From contig JABTTZ010000002.1 of NCBI GenBank assembly GCA_015075625.1, forward strand, positions 558,001 through 622,000: 64,000 nt of DNA, in the 5' to 3' direction. A program made the position numbers and the translations under genes. Numbering within the stretch: the first letter of the stretch is position 1; each line of letters begins with the position of its first letter. Shown here in pieces: positions 24,896-33,464 of the stretch. Under the pieces are notes generated by a model. That model saw only the letters and a list, made by a program, of their open reading frames with translations. It made no database searches and had not been told where the DNA came from. The DNA is from Anaerolineales bacterium. GTDB taxonomy: Bacteria; Chloroflexota; Anaerolineae; Aggregatilineales; UBA2796.

Positions 24896-27292
24896 ATGTC
24901 CACCCACCGCTTACGGTATCAACTTCAGCCACTCACCCTCCTGAATATCCTGTTGGAGTTCGGGTTCATCTTCTTGGCGGCGTTTTTCTTCGCCCGCCAT
25001 GCGCTCGATTTCAGTCCCGATATTATGTGGGGAGGGCGTGATTACCCCTCGGCAATGCACCAAACCTCGTTTCTCTATCAGGTTTTCCGTGAAAGTGGCT
25101 CGATCACCCTCTGGAATCCCTTCATTGGGTGGGGTGAACCGATGATCGAAAACCTTGCCTCGCAAGCGCTTAGCCCACTCTTGATCTACCCCGTCTTTTG
25201 GTTTGGTCCGGTGCAGGGCGGCAAGGTTGCCCTGATCATCGCCATCCTCATGATGGGGTGGGGCGGCTGGCTGATTGGGCGCGTCTTGCGCTTGGGGTGG
25301 GGCGGGCGCTTGCTGGCGGGGGCGCTTGTTGCCGGAAGTGGGAGCATCGTCACTCAGTTTGGACACGGCTTTGTCCACCTTGCCTTTGGGCAGGTCTATG
25401 TCCCTTATGTCGTTGCCGGCTTGATCGGCACGCTTTACCTGCAAAAACGCTGGTGCGTCGTCATGCTGGCGCTGGCGGCGGCGCTCATGCCCTTCACCGG
25501 GGCGCTCTGGTATGCCCTTCCGATGGCGCTAGTGGCGCTGGTCGTTGTGCCGTTTGCCCTCATTCAGCGCGATCCTCAACGCAAGCAGTTTTTCATCGAT
25601 ATTCCGATGCTTCAGCGGGTTGTCCTCGCCGGTGTGTTCGCTGTTGGCTTATACGCGATCAAGATTCTCTCCATCCAAAAATGGCTTGTTTACCACCCCA
25701 ACAACTGGGCAAATCCGGGCAGCACCTTTTTAGAGATCATCAATACTTATGTTGCCCCCTACACACCGAAACCCGATTTTGATGATCAGTGGATCAACTA
25801 CCATTACGTGATTCCGCTTCTCTTTGTCATTGGACTGCTCATCGTCCGCGCTCTGATCGTCCATCCGGCGGATGATTCGCGGCGGGGCATTTGGCGGGTG
25901 ATCGTCCCTAGCGCCTTCATGATCTTCGTCCTCACTTTTTGGGCGCAGGGCGATATTCAGGCGGTGCGCGATATTTACCAACTGATCCCCGCACTGGAAG
26001 ATTGGAAAAACTCTGGGCGCGTGGGCGCGGCGGCAACCCCCTTGATCATCATGATCGCGGCGATTTGGTTTGATGATGTCGTTGTCGTTTTGTCGCGGTG
26101 GGCGCGGGGGCTGCGCCTTGATCCGGCAACGCTCTTGCCCATTGCCCGCCTAAAAGCGCGGCTTGCCTTGCCGCCCTCATTGGCGCGAGGGACGTTGGTC
26201 GTTGCCACCGCCGCCATGCTCCTCGCCTCGCTGGATGTTATGGCAAACTGGGAGCGCCTTGTCTACCGCTCGTACATCAACGAATATGCCCGTGATGAGC
26301 AGCTTGGAATGGACTTCCTCCGCACGCTCCGTCCCAACCAGATGCTCTCTACCCTTACACAGGGGTGGATTACGCACTTCAGCTTTGTCAATAACTTAGG
26401 GCGCACCACACACGGTGACGCCACGATCTTCACGATGGGAATGCCCTCCACGATAGGCTTTGATTCGTCCATGACCATCTCGCCCGAATATGCGGTGGGC
26501 GCCAATCTTTCCTATGTCGGATGGCTGACAGCAAATGGCTACATCCCCATTGCCAATGCCCCCGATTACAACGGCACACCAACGCTCTGGTATAACCCTG
26601 AGTCGCCGCCTTATGCCTTCTGGATCGAACGCTGGAAGTTGACAGATCGCAGTTGGGAGGTCGTCCGTCGCGGGGATGTGACGCCGATCACCTATTTCCA
26701 TCATATGGACAGCATTGATCTCTTTATTGATGGCGCGTATCCGCCGAATTCGGTGGTGGTAGCGTTGGAAACTGCCCACCCGGGCTGGTTTGTAGAGGTT
26801 AATGGACAGCGTGCGCAGTTGGAATCCATTGGAGGACGTTTGGGCGTGTTACTTCCCAATGGACGCGCCCCCGGCGGCGGGACACCCACTCATATCCGCT
26901 TTTACTATGCGCCAACCGGCTTAGTGATTGGGGGGGTGATTCTCATTCTGACCGCATTCGCCTGTATTGTCTATTTGCTCAAGGTGGAGCGGCGCATCCC
27001 GCTGAGCCTGAAACAGCGCATGGCGGCAACGGCGGCAACCGTCGGCTCAAAGGTCTACACTGTGCTGACGACGCCAGACGTGCTGAATTTTGATCCCGAC
27101 AAACCACCGCTGCCGATGCTGCCCGCACCCAAGACGCCGGCGCTGCCCGCCCCGCGTGACCCGCACATCGAGATCATGGATGCCCCCGAAGCGAGCACCC
27201 TCAATGCGGTGGAGAGCCGCGCTGCAAACGGCAACGGGGCAAAAGCCCCTGCCGAAGTGGTTGATGCCGCCGACTCACCAGAAGGTCAATAG
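24896..27292 (+). CDS. YfhO-like polytopic membrane protein
   Basis: A 798-residue protein with about 12 hydrophobic helices in residues 15-440, an extracytoplasmic region, one further helix near 680-700 and a Pro/Ala-rich cytosolic tail (about 720-798). The N-terminal loop with GGRDYPSAMHQTSFLYQVF and GSITLWNPFIGWGEPM, and the late motif HPGWFVEVNGQ, match the layout of YfhO and related GT-C-type membrane proteins thought to glycosylate envelope polymers or lipids. The glycosyl donor and acceptor are unknown. GAGG precedes the ATG. No glycan gene cluster surrounds it. Confidence 0.65.
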   Translation: MSTHRLRYQLQPLTLLNILLEFGFIFLAAFFFARHALDFSPDIMWGGRDYPSAMHQTSFLYQVFRESGSITLWNPFIGWGEPMIENLASQALSPLLIYPVFWFGPVQGGKVALIIAILMMGWGGWLIGRVLRLGWGGRLLAGALVAGSGSIVTQFGHGFVHLAFGQVYVPYVVAGLIGTLYLQKRWCVVMLALAAALMPFTGALWYALPMALVALVVVPFALIQRDPQRKQFFIDIPMLQRVVLAGVFAVGLYAIKILSIQKWLVYHPNNWANPGSTFLEIINTYVAPYTPKPDFDDQWINYHYVIPLLFVIGLLIVRALIVHPADDSRRGIWRVIVPSAFMIFVLTFWAQGDIQAVRDIYQLIPALEDWKNSGRVGAAATPLIIMIAAIWFDDVVVVLSRWARGLRLDPATLLPIARLKARLALPPSLARGTLVVATAAMLLASLDVMANWERLVYRSYINEYARDEQLGMDFLRTLRPNQMLSTLTQGWITHFSFVNNLGRTTHGDATIFTMGMPSTIGFDSSMTISPEYAVGANLSYVGWLTANGYIPIANAPDYNGTPTLWYNPESPPYAFWIERWKLTDRSWEVVRRGDVTPITYFHHMDSIDLFIDGAYPPNSVVVALETAHPGWFVEVNGQRAQLESIGGRLGVLLPNGRAPGGGTPTHIRFYYAPTGLVIGGVILILTAFACIVYLLKVERRIPLSLKQRMAATAATVGSKVYTVLTTPDVLNFDPDKPPLPMLPAPKTPALPAPRDPHIEIMDAPEASTLNAVESRAANGNGAKAPAEVVDAADSPEGQ

Positions 27293-27646
27293 CGTGACCA
27301 TGTGTCAAGCATGACCGCATCGGTCGATTGGATGGGCGAAATCTAGCCCTTTCTAAAACGGTCATGTCTAACGGTCATGTCCAGACGAACACCTTATCTA
27401 TACCGCTCAACCCTGCACAGGGTTGAGCGGTGGAGTGCCAGCCGCGTAGGAGACTGGGTTCAGTTCCCTGCTTTAGCAGCGGGGCGGCGGAAGCATCAAA
27501 AAAATCCCTTTGCGGGTCTTTCCTAAAGAGCAATAAGCAAATCTCCGCACCCCACCCACAATGGAAGTCGGTGTATAATTCACCCTCGAACGCACGTTCA
27601 GGATGCCTTTTAGGGATTTAGGACTAGTGATGCGGAGAGCGCTACG
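27293..27646. other. 354-bp intergenic region ahead of the recombinase
   Basis: No gene is supported. It contains a 14-bp-arm perfect hairpin at 27402-27431 and, at 27466-27484, a CCCTGCTTTAGCAGCGGGG hairpin related to that at 2478-2493. Toward the end, TATAATTC near 27575 is a -10-like sequence for the recombinase gene, and GGAGAGCG before the ATG is its ribosome site. Confidence 0.5.
27402..27431. repeat. 14-bp-arm perfect hairpin
   Basis: Arm ACCGCTCAACCCTG, two-base loop CA, exact complement CAGGGTTGAGCGGT. It lies between the membrane-protein gene and the tyrosine recombinase gene. No T-tract follows on either strand, so a simple terminator is unlikely; a REP element or protein-binding site are alternatives. 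Confidence 0.65.
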
Positions 27647-28648
27647 ATGACCCAACTCGTCCCCTATCAACCGCAACCTGCGGGCTTTCCCGAAACCGAG
27701 ACGGTCAATGTCTGGGTGGCGATGGCAGGGCTTTCGACGCATACGCAGCGTGCCTATCGGCGTTGGATTCGGACGTACCTCAGCGCGGTGAATCAGCGCC
27801 CACTCAAAGAAATTGATTTGAAAGCGCTCTCCGTTGAATTTGCCACTCAAAGCCTCGGCACTGCTCCCCTAAAAGCATGGTTAGGGAGTCTGAAAGCGAA
27901 AAACCTCGGCAAGCAATCGATCATGCAGGCGAAGGCAGCAGTGGTCTGGTTGGCGCAGTTTATGGCAGATTTAGAGCGGCTGGATTACTCGGTGGCAAGC
28001 GGCTTAAGCCGGGTGAAAGCCCCTCGCGCCGAAACCGGACAGCGCAGCGGAACATGGCTGACCCAAGACGAAATCCGTCACCTGATCAGCGCCATGCGCC
28101 GCAGCACAGGCGGCAACACGGCGATCACCACCCGCAACACGGCGATCATCGTTCTGATGGTCACCTGTGGGCTGCGCCGTGATGAAATCTCCACGATGGT
28201 TTGGAGCGATTTAGGGAAACAAGGGCGAAATCACGTCCTGCGCGTTCACGGCAAGGGCGAAAAACTGCGCACCGTGAAACTTCCAGAGATGACTCTGGCT
28301 GCGATTGAGGCATGGCGTGAGCAGCACCCCCTTCCCGAAGGCAACCGTCCGATCTTCACCCGCATTTGGAAGAACGGGCGTGTCACTACCAGTGGTATCA
28401 CAGACCGCGCCGTGTGGATCGTCGTTCAAGATGCGGCGAAACGGGCAGGGTTGCAGAAAGTCTCCCCCCATGATTTGAGGCGTTCCTTTGCGCGGGGGGC
28501 ATATGAAGCGGGCGTCTCGTTTGAATTGATCCGGCAGGCGCTCGGACATTCAACGATTGCCACCACAGAGCGCTATGTAAATTCCGTTCTCGAACTCGAT
28601 AAATCGGCAACGGACATTTGGGCGGATGCCCTTGAGGAAAGCGAATAG
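27647..28648 (+). CDS. tyrosine recombinase/integrase
   Basis: A 333-residue site-specific recombinase. The N-terminal SAM-like core-binding domain (about 25-120) includes STHTQRAYRRWIRTYL; the catalytic domain follows from about 135. All catalytic residues are present: Arg177 in CGLRRDE, Lys203 in HGKGEKLRT, His275 and Arg278 in SPHDLRRSF, His301 in LGHSTIATTE and nucleophile Tyr310. Length and single-protein layout fit XerC/XerD-like and integron or phage enzymes. No phage or conjugation genes flank it, so it is an orphan; it may serve chromosome dimer resolution or be the remnant driver of a lost element. GGAGAG precedes the ATG. Confidence 0.9.
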   Translation: MTQLVPYQPQPAGFPETETVNVWVAMAGLSTHTQRAYRRWIRTYLSAVNQRPLKEIDLKALSVEFATQSLGTAPLKAWLGSLKAKNLGKQSIMQAKAAVVWLAQFMADLERLDYSVASGLSRVKAPRAETGQRSGTWLTQDEIRHLISAMRRSTGGNTAITTRNTAIIVLMVTCGLRRDEISTMVWSDLGKQGRNHVLRVHGKGEKLRTVKLPEMTLAAIEAWREQHPLPEGNRPIFTRIWKNGRVTTSGITDRAVWIVVQDAAKRAGLQKVSPHDLRRSFARGAYEAGVSFELIRQALGHSTIATTERYVNSVLELDKSATDIWADALEESE

Positions 28649-28844
28649 GGTCACCTTGTATGCGCCCACGTCGTTTTCCCTCTGTTTGGATAAAGGCAAA
28701 GGGTGAGGGGGAAGCCCGCTCAAACACTCAGATGACCCTTTCCCTAATAAAGAACTCGTGACTCGGCAGAATTTCGGAAAAAGTGATCTACAATGGGAGC
28801 AGGCAACGCCTAAAATTTCTTTTGACACTTTGGGAGATTTTACG

Positions 28845-29906
28845 ATGGCGCTTAAAACCGCTGACCCTTCCCACATCGATTCCGCCGATCCCCACTATCC
28901 CTACGATGAAACGCATATTGGGCAGACCGAACTCACCCCCTCCTATCGGGTTGATCTGCGCCCTTTGGATAAAGATGTCTTTTTTGACGCAAATCCGATC
29001 AGCGATTGGGCGGCGCTCTCGTGGGAGGATATTGGACGCCCCTACCGCGTAGAACGATGGTCACAAGAAAAAAAACAATGGGAAAAAGAACACGATCAGA
29101 CGATGCCTGTCAAAACCTGTTGGGAGCATTTTAACCGTTCCTTTCAGACGTTGTTTGATTCCGAGGTGATGCGCGAACGGAAAAAAGCGCTGGCAAGCAT
29201 CGGCGGTGGGCTGACGAAACTGCAACTAGCCGAGGCATGGGAATCGCTGGCGGAAACGATCCGCTGGACTCTGTGGAACAAAGTTCATCGGACTGAGGAT
29301 GCCATTTGGGACCCACGCGGCAAGCGAGCGCTTTTTGAGGGGTTGGAGGTAGAACGCCCCAACATCTTGTTCTTAGGGGCGGCGGATGGGTACGAAGCGA
29401 TGCAGCTTATGGCAATGTATCCGGGCGGTCATGCTGTGTTGGTCGATTATGATGACTACTGCCGAACGGATCGCTTTGGGCGTTTTCCAGAAGCATACCC
29501 CTTCTTGGGCATGAATCGGGAGAGTGGGCATCCCAAAGTATGGTATCGAGAGCAGATGGACATTGATTTTGAGGTTGCCGACATTCGTGAGTTGAGCTAT
29601 GGGCGAGAATTCGACATTGTGCTGAGCATTGGCTTGGTAGAGCATTTCCCCGACGAGTACAAACCGCTTGCTTTTGAAATGCACCGTAAATTCGTTCGTC
29701 CGGGCGGGTATGTCATCTTCACCACCCCGCGTATTCAGTTCACCTCAAAACTGTTTTACACCCTCTTTGCCGATGTGATGAACTTTGCCTACCGCGAATT
29801 GATGGATATTCGGCATTTAGGGAAGTATGTCTATGAAAATGGCTTTGAGATTCTGAGGCATGGCGTCATCAAAGCCCACAATGGGGTGATTGCCCGCGTG
29901 CGTTGA
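28845..29906 (+). CDS. class I SAM-dependent methyltransferase
   Basis: A 353-residue protein. A long N-terminal region (1-165), rich in charged residues, precedes a Rossmann methyltransferase core: PNILFLGAADGYEAMQLM (motif I), AVLVDYDDYC, FEVADIREL, FDIVLSIGLVEHFPDEYKP (motif IV) and RPGGYVIFTTP. The substrate is unknown. ATG 28845, with GGGAG upstream, is preferred over a start at 28758 whose extra residues match nothing. No metabolic partner genes adjoin. Confidence 0.82.
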   Translation: MALKTADPSHIDSADPHYPYDETHIGQTELTPSYRVDLRPLDKDVFFDANPISDWAALSWEDIGRPYRVERWSQEKKQWEKEHDQTMPVKTCWEHFNRSFQTLFDSEVMRERKKALASIGGGLTKLQLAEAWESLAETIRWTLWNKVHRTEDAIWDPRGKRALFEGLEVERPNILFLGAADGYEAMQLMAMYPGGHAVLVDYDDYCRTDRFGRFPEAYPFLGMNRESGHPKVWYREQMDIDFEVADIRELSYGREFDIVLSIGLVEHFPDEYKPLAFEMHRKFVRPGGYVIFTTPRIQFTSKLFYTLFADVMNFAYRELMDIRHLGKYVYENGFEILRHGVIKAHNGVIARVR

Positions 29907-30207
29907 GCCTTTCTATTGGTAGTCCACCACACAGATAAGTATGGATAGACTGATCCAACAACCCCACCCCTCGCCCCCTCAGCCGTAAACAAAGAGGAGG
30001 AATGAATTTTCCCCTGCCTTACGGGGAAAGGGGTGGGGGATAGGGGTTCTGAACCAAAATGCCAGCGTTCCGCATTTGACATCAGACGTTCCTTTACAAG
30101 TTTTTGTGACTTCTTGCACAATCACGTAACAGTGTCCGCGTAAAATTCCTCTATACTGAGCAGTCAGAACGATCAGCTCGGACGCAAAGGACGAAAGCAC
30201 CCGCACC
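29907..30207. other. 301-bp intergenic region with dispersed repeat
   Basis: No gene is supported. Positions 29959-30059 are copy 2 of the AACCCCTA repeat. Downstream, TTGCAC (30114-30119), TAAAAT (30141-30146) and TATACT (30152-30157) are promoter-like elements ahead of the GNAT gene, but none pair with ideal spacing. Confidence 0.5.
29959..30059 (-). repeat. dispersed AACCCCTA repeat, copy 2
   Basis: The complement of this stretch begins TTTTGGTTCAGAACCCCTA, contains CCCCTTTCCCCGTA and TCTTTGTTTAC, and ends in a GGGG-rich block, matching 7794-7890 in order and spacing. The two copies are in opposite orientation and 22 kb apart. Neither has coding capacity. Confidence 0.6.
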
Positions 30208-30756
30208 ATGAGCGTTTCTTACGATATTCTCCCCTACACTCCCGATTTGTTACACATTACCGGACAGATCATTCAAGAAATTGTTACCGCCCCACCGCTT
30301 AACGAAATCTCTGCCCTCAGTGATGTTTTAGCAAAGTACCAAAGCGATAGCACCCGCGATGGCTTCGGGGGTTACTTGCTTAAGGTCAATGGAAAGTATG
30401 CCGGGGCAAGCGCATGGTTTGATGTGAGTGGGCGGGAATTGAATGATCGTTGGCGTCCGCGTTTCAGCCCGCGTGAGCATGTCCCTACGCCATCGGGACG
30501 GGGCGTGCTGCTCTCAATGATTGCTGTTTTGCCGCGCTATCAACGGCATGGGTTGGGACGAGCGCTGCTGGCACGGACCTTAGAGACGGTTGAGGCAAGC
30601 CGTGATTGGATCGCCCTCAATACCCTTTCTGAAGAACCACACATGCTGGCGCTCTTGCGCGATCATGACTTTGATGTTTTGCCCCTTAGCAGCCCAATGA
30701 GCAAAGGGCGCTTGTGCTTGATCAAATGGGTGCGGCAGGCGGAAGTTATCCCTTAG
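30208..30756 (+). CDS. GNAT-family N-acetyltransferase
   Basis: A 182-residue acetyltransferase. MIAVLPRYQRHGLGRALLARTLE carries the acetyl-CoA pyrophosphate-binding Arg/Gln-x-x-Gly-x-Gly/Ala loop (motif A), and the downstream LNTLSEEPHMLALLRDHDFDVL is the usual motif B helix region. The acceptor amine is unknown. The N-terminal 60 residues are typical variable GNAT substrate-side sequence. It converges on the mevalonate decarboxylase gene with two bases between stops. Confidence 0.85.
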   Translation: MSVSYDILPYTPDLLHITGQIIQEIVTAPPLNEISALSDVLAKYQSDSTRDGFGGYLLKVNGKYAGASAWFDVSGRELNDRWRPRFSPREHVPTPSGRGVLLSMIAVLPRYQRHGLGRALLARTLETVEASRDWIALNTLSEEPHMLALLRDHDFDVLPLSSPMSKGRLCLIKWVRQAEVIP

Positions 30757-30758
30757 CG

Positions 30759-31736
30759 CTAGCGCTCAACCCACGCCGCCCCGCCCGCCCCCGCCGAAAG
30801 GACGCTGATCACGCCCGGCACGGCACGAAGGGCGGCTTCTACCTCCCCCGCCGCCTCCGCCGAACACAAGCAATGAACGTTTGCGCCCGCGTCAATCGTA
30901 TAGAAAACGGGTGTCCCCATCCCTCGTAAGCGCCGCACTTCTGCCATAACTGCGAGCGTCGCTGGCTGCCAATAAAAGAGTGACGGCGTGCCTGTCATCA
31001 TAACCGCGTGCATCATATCTGAATCAAGTTCGGCAATGTGGGCGAGTTTTTCAATATCCCGCGCCAGAAGTGCCGTCCGACACAGATCAAGGCGGCGGGG
31101 GGCATCGGCAACACGTGCATTTTGGAGCGGACTCGTCGCCGCAAGGCTGTGACCCTCCGTGCTGCCCGTCGTCTTGTGTGCGGTGCTGACGAGAGCAACG
31201 CAATCGACCAGCGTCCAATGCTCGGCGGGGGCGATGCTCTCGGCATAACTCGTCTCGTCCGAATCGCCCACATACCATTCGACAAACCCGCCGGGGACAG
31301 AACGCGACGCCGACCCTGAACCTAACCGCGCCAACGCCGACAATTCCCGTTCAGAAAGCGCTAACCCTGCCGCCTCTGCGCCGGCAAGAGAAAGTGCCGC
31401 AAATGCCGAAGCAGAGGAGGCAATGCCCGCTCCGGCGGGAAAATTGCTCTCCGAGGCGACACGGGCAAAGGTGGTCATGGCGGCGCGGCGGCGAATATGA
31501 TCAAGGTGGCGGGTGATCCGCGTCAACCCGCCGCCACGCATAGGGCTGCCATCAACCTCCGCCACATCCTCGGAAAGGGCGGGATCGAAGGTGACAGTGG
31601 TGCGGGTTCGCAATCCGGCAAGGTTCATTGAGATTGAGCCGTTGACGGGAAGGCGAAAAACATCATCACGGTTGCCCCAATATTTGATCAGGGCAATGTT
31701 AGAAAACGCGCTGGCGGTAGCTGTCTGAGTGGGCAT
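30759..31736 (-). CDS. mvaD: mevalonate-pathway decarboxylase (diphosphomevalonate or phosphomevalonate)
   Basis: A 325-residue GHMP-kinase-fold decarboxylase. Hallmarks are FSNIALIKYWGNRD near the N-terminus, NGSISMNLAGL, the ATP-binding AGIASSASAFAALSLAGAEA, GSGSASRSVPGGFVEW and a C-terminal DAGANVHCL with the catalytic Asp. The enzyme removes phosphate and CO2 from a phosphorylated mevalonate to make isopentenyl (di)phosphate. The usual KYWGK lysine is Asn here, a change that may fit the monophosphate-specific enzymes described in Chloroflexi such as Roseiflexus. ATG 31736 matches the family start. No other mevalonate gene is in the window. Confidence 0.88.
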   Translation of the reverse strand: MPTQTATASAFSNIALIKYWGNRDDVFRLPVNGSISMNLAGLRTRTTVTFDPALSEDVAEVDGSPMRGGGLTRITRHLDHIRRRAAMTTFARVASESNFPAGAGIASSASAFAALSLAGAEAAGLALSERELSALARLGSGSASRSVPGGFVEWYVGDSDETSYAESIAPAEHWTLVDCVALVSTAHKTTGSTEGHSLAATSPLQNARVADAPRRLDLCRTALLARDIEKLAHIAELDSDMMHAVMMTGTPSLFYWQPATLAVMAEVRRLRGMGTPVFYTIDAGANVHCLCSAEAAGEVEAALRAVPGVISVLSAGAGGAAWVER

Positions 31737-31951
31737 GAAAGGTCTTACTCCATTGCCCATGAGCATACCGCAGGGGAGCAATCTGGTCACCTACGCCATC
31801 TGTTGTGTTGAAGGAGGATGTTCCCCAAAAGCAGAAAAAAACGAGGCAAAACCACCAAAAAGCGAGACTGGGGATGCGGGGGGTAGAGCGTATCGGGCGC
31901 AACCGCATAAGCGTGCGCCCCCATAAAACCTGCCTGCCTAAGCCACCCTAG

Positions 31952-33463
31952 TTACATCATAAGAGGAATGGCACAGGGCAAGATGCCCACCGGCTTGATC
32001 TCTCCAAAGATCACCCGTGCCACAGCCTCCAGCGTCACCGCCCGAATGCCGTAGCAGCACAGATACGTTTCGATCATCGGGAAGGCTGCCAAATCATAGG
32101 GTGTGCGCATGGCGATCACCAGAGGGTTTTTCCCCGCCACATGAAGCGCCCGCACCAATTCTGCTTGGAAAGGATCATTCTCCGCCGCCAGCGTCCCCAC
32201 AATAACGGTATCCCCTACCGCCGCCGCCGCCAGGATATCCGCCAGATTCGAGCCATCCGTTGCCAGTTCATAGTTCAGCGTGCGTGGGTGACGCCGCCGG
32301 ATTGCCTGCCCTAGCGTGATCTCAACGCTTGCCGAAGTGTCGGCGGGGGTCAGGTTCACTGGGCGCGGGGTGATCACCACCAGCGTTTCATCGGGGGCGG
32401 GGTTAATCGGCATTGCCAGCCCACGCACTACCGTGATTGAACGTTCGGCAATCTGACGGGCGGTGTGCAGGTGTTCCGGGCTGCCAATGACTTCTAAGGG
32501 CGGGATCGTCGTCGGCAGATGGGCTTGGGCGTCGGCAATCCGCCGCAGCGATTCGGGGTTGGCAAGATGCCCCATCCTCTCCGCCAGTGCGATCTGATGC
32601 TCAAGATGCCCCAAGAGGATCACATCGGCGCCGGCATAGAGTGCCTGTTGGATGCTGTAATCCGTCCCATAGCGTGCCACCGCGCCCATATCCATCGCGT
32701 CGGTGACGATCAAGCCACCAAACCCAAGTTCGCCGCGCAGTACCCCTTGCAAAATGCGCGGGGAGAGCGTCGCCGGAAGATCAGGATCGAGGTTGGTTAA
32801 GTGCAGATGCGCCGTCATAATCCCTGCCACCCCCGCTTCGATGGCAGCCACAAAGGGCGGAAATTCCACCCGCCGCACACGCTCAAGATTGTGCTGGATG
32901 ATTGCCGCGTCATGGTGGGGATCGGTGGCGGTGTCGCCATGTCCGGGGAAGTGCTTCGCTACGGCTAACACTCCCACAGACTGCTGTCCGCGCACAAAGG
33001 CTGCCCCTAATGTCCCTACCAATTCAGGATCATCGCCAAAGGAACGGATGCCAATGACGGGGTTGGCGGGATTCACGTTCACATCAAGGCAAGGGGCAAG
33101 ATTCATCGTAATGCCCATCGCCAAGAGTTCGCGCCCTAGAAGCCGTCCTGCTTCAAAGGCAAGATCGCTTGAGCGTGTTGCCCCCAATGCCATGTTGCCG
33201 GGGAGTTCGGTTGCCCCGCCGGTGATGGCAACAAGCTGCCCCCCTTCTTGATCAATGGCAATCAGCGGTGAGGGGTGTCCGCCCTTTTTCGCCGCCCGGT
33301 AGAGCGATCCACTCAGATCGCGCAGTTGGGATGGCGAAAGGACGTTTTTATCCCGAAATAAACAGAAGGCTGCGATCTGTCCGCTTTCCACACCCCGCAG
33401 CACATCCGGGGGCGGGGTATACCCCACGAAACTGTGCATGAATTGGCGCATGATGGGTAACAC
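31952..33463 (-). CDS. nagZ: glycoside hydrolase family 3 beta-N-acetylhexosaminidase (NagZ-like)
   Basis: A 503-residue GH3 enzyme. The first 330 residues form the TIM barrel with IAIDQEGGQ, KHFPGHGDTATDPHHD (the acid/base His-Asp loop of NagZ-type enzymes) and VTDAMDMGA carrying the nucleophile Asp. Residues about 335-503 are an additional C-terminal alpha/beta domain, as in longer GH3 members. No signal peptide, so it probably cleaves imported GlcNAc-containing oligosaccharides or muropeptides in the cytosol. Start is GTG one base past the permease stop; an ATG at 33451 is also possible. Last gene of the ABC operon. Confidence 0.9.
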   Translation of the reverse strand: MLPIMRQFMHSFVGYTPPPDVLRGVESGQIAAFCLFRDKNVLSPSQLRDLSGSLYRAAKKGGHPSPLIAIDQEGGQLVAITGGATELPGNMALGATRSSDLAFEAGRLLGRELLAMGITMNLAPCLDVNVNPANPVIGIRSFGDDPELVGTLGAAFVRGQQSVGVLAVAKHFPGHGDTATDPHHDAAIIQHNLERVRRVEFPPFVAAIEAGVAGIMTAHLHLTNLDPDLPATLSPRILQGVLRGELGFGGLIVTDAMDMGAVARYGTDYSIQQALYAGADVILLGHLEHQIALAERMGHLANPESLRRIADAQAHLPTTIPPLEVIGSPEHLHTARQIAERSITVVRGLAMPINPAPDETLVVITPRPVNLTPADTSASVEITLGQAIRRRHPRTLNYELATDGSNLADILAAAAVGDTVIVGTLAAENDPFQAELVRALHVAGKNPLVIAMRTPYDLAAFPMIETYLCCYGIRAVTLEAVARVIFGEIKPVGILPCAIPLMM

Positions 33464-33464
33464 C

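Noticed and set aside
27575-27646. Attachment site beside the recombinase
   Set aside because: No direct repeat of adequate length flanks the recombinase gene within the window.
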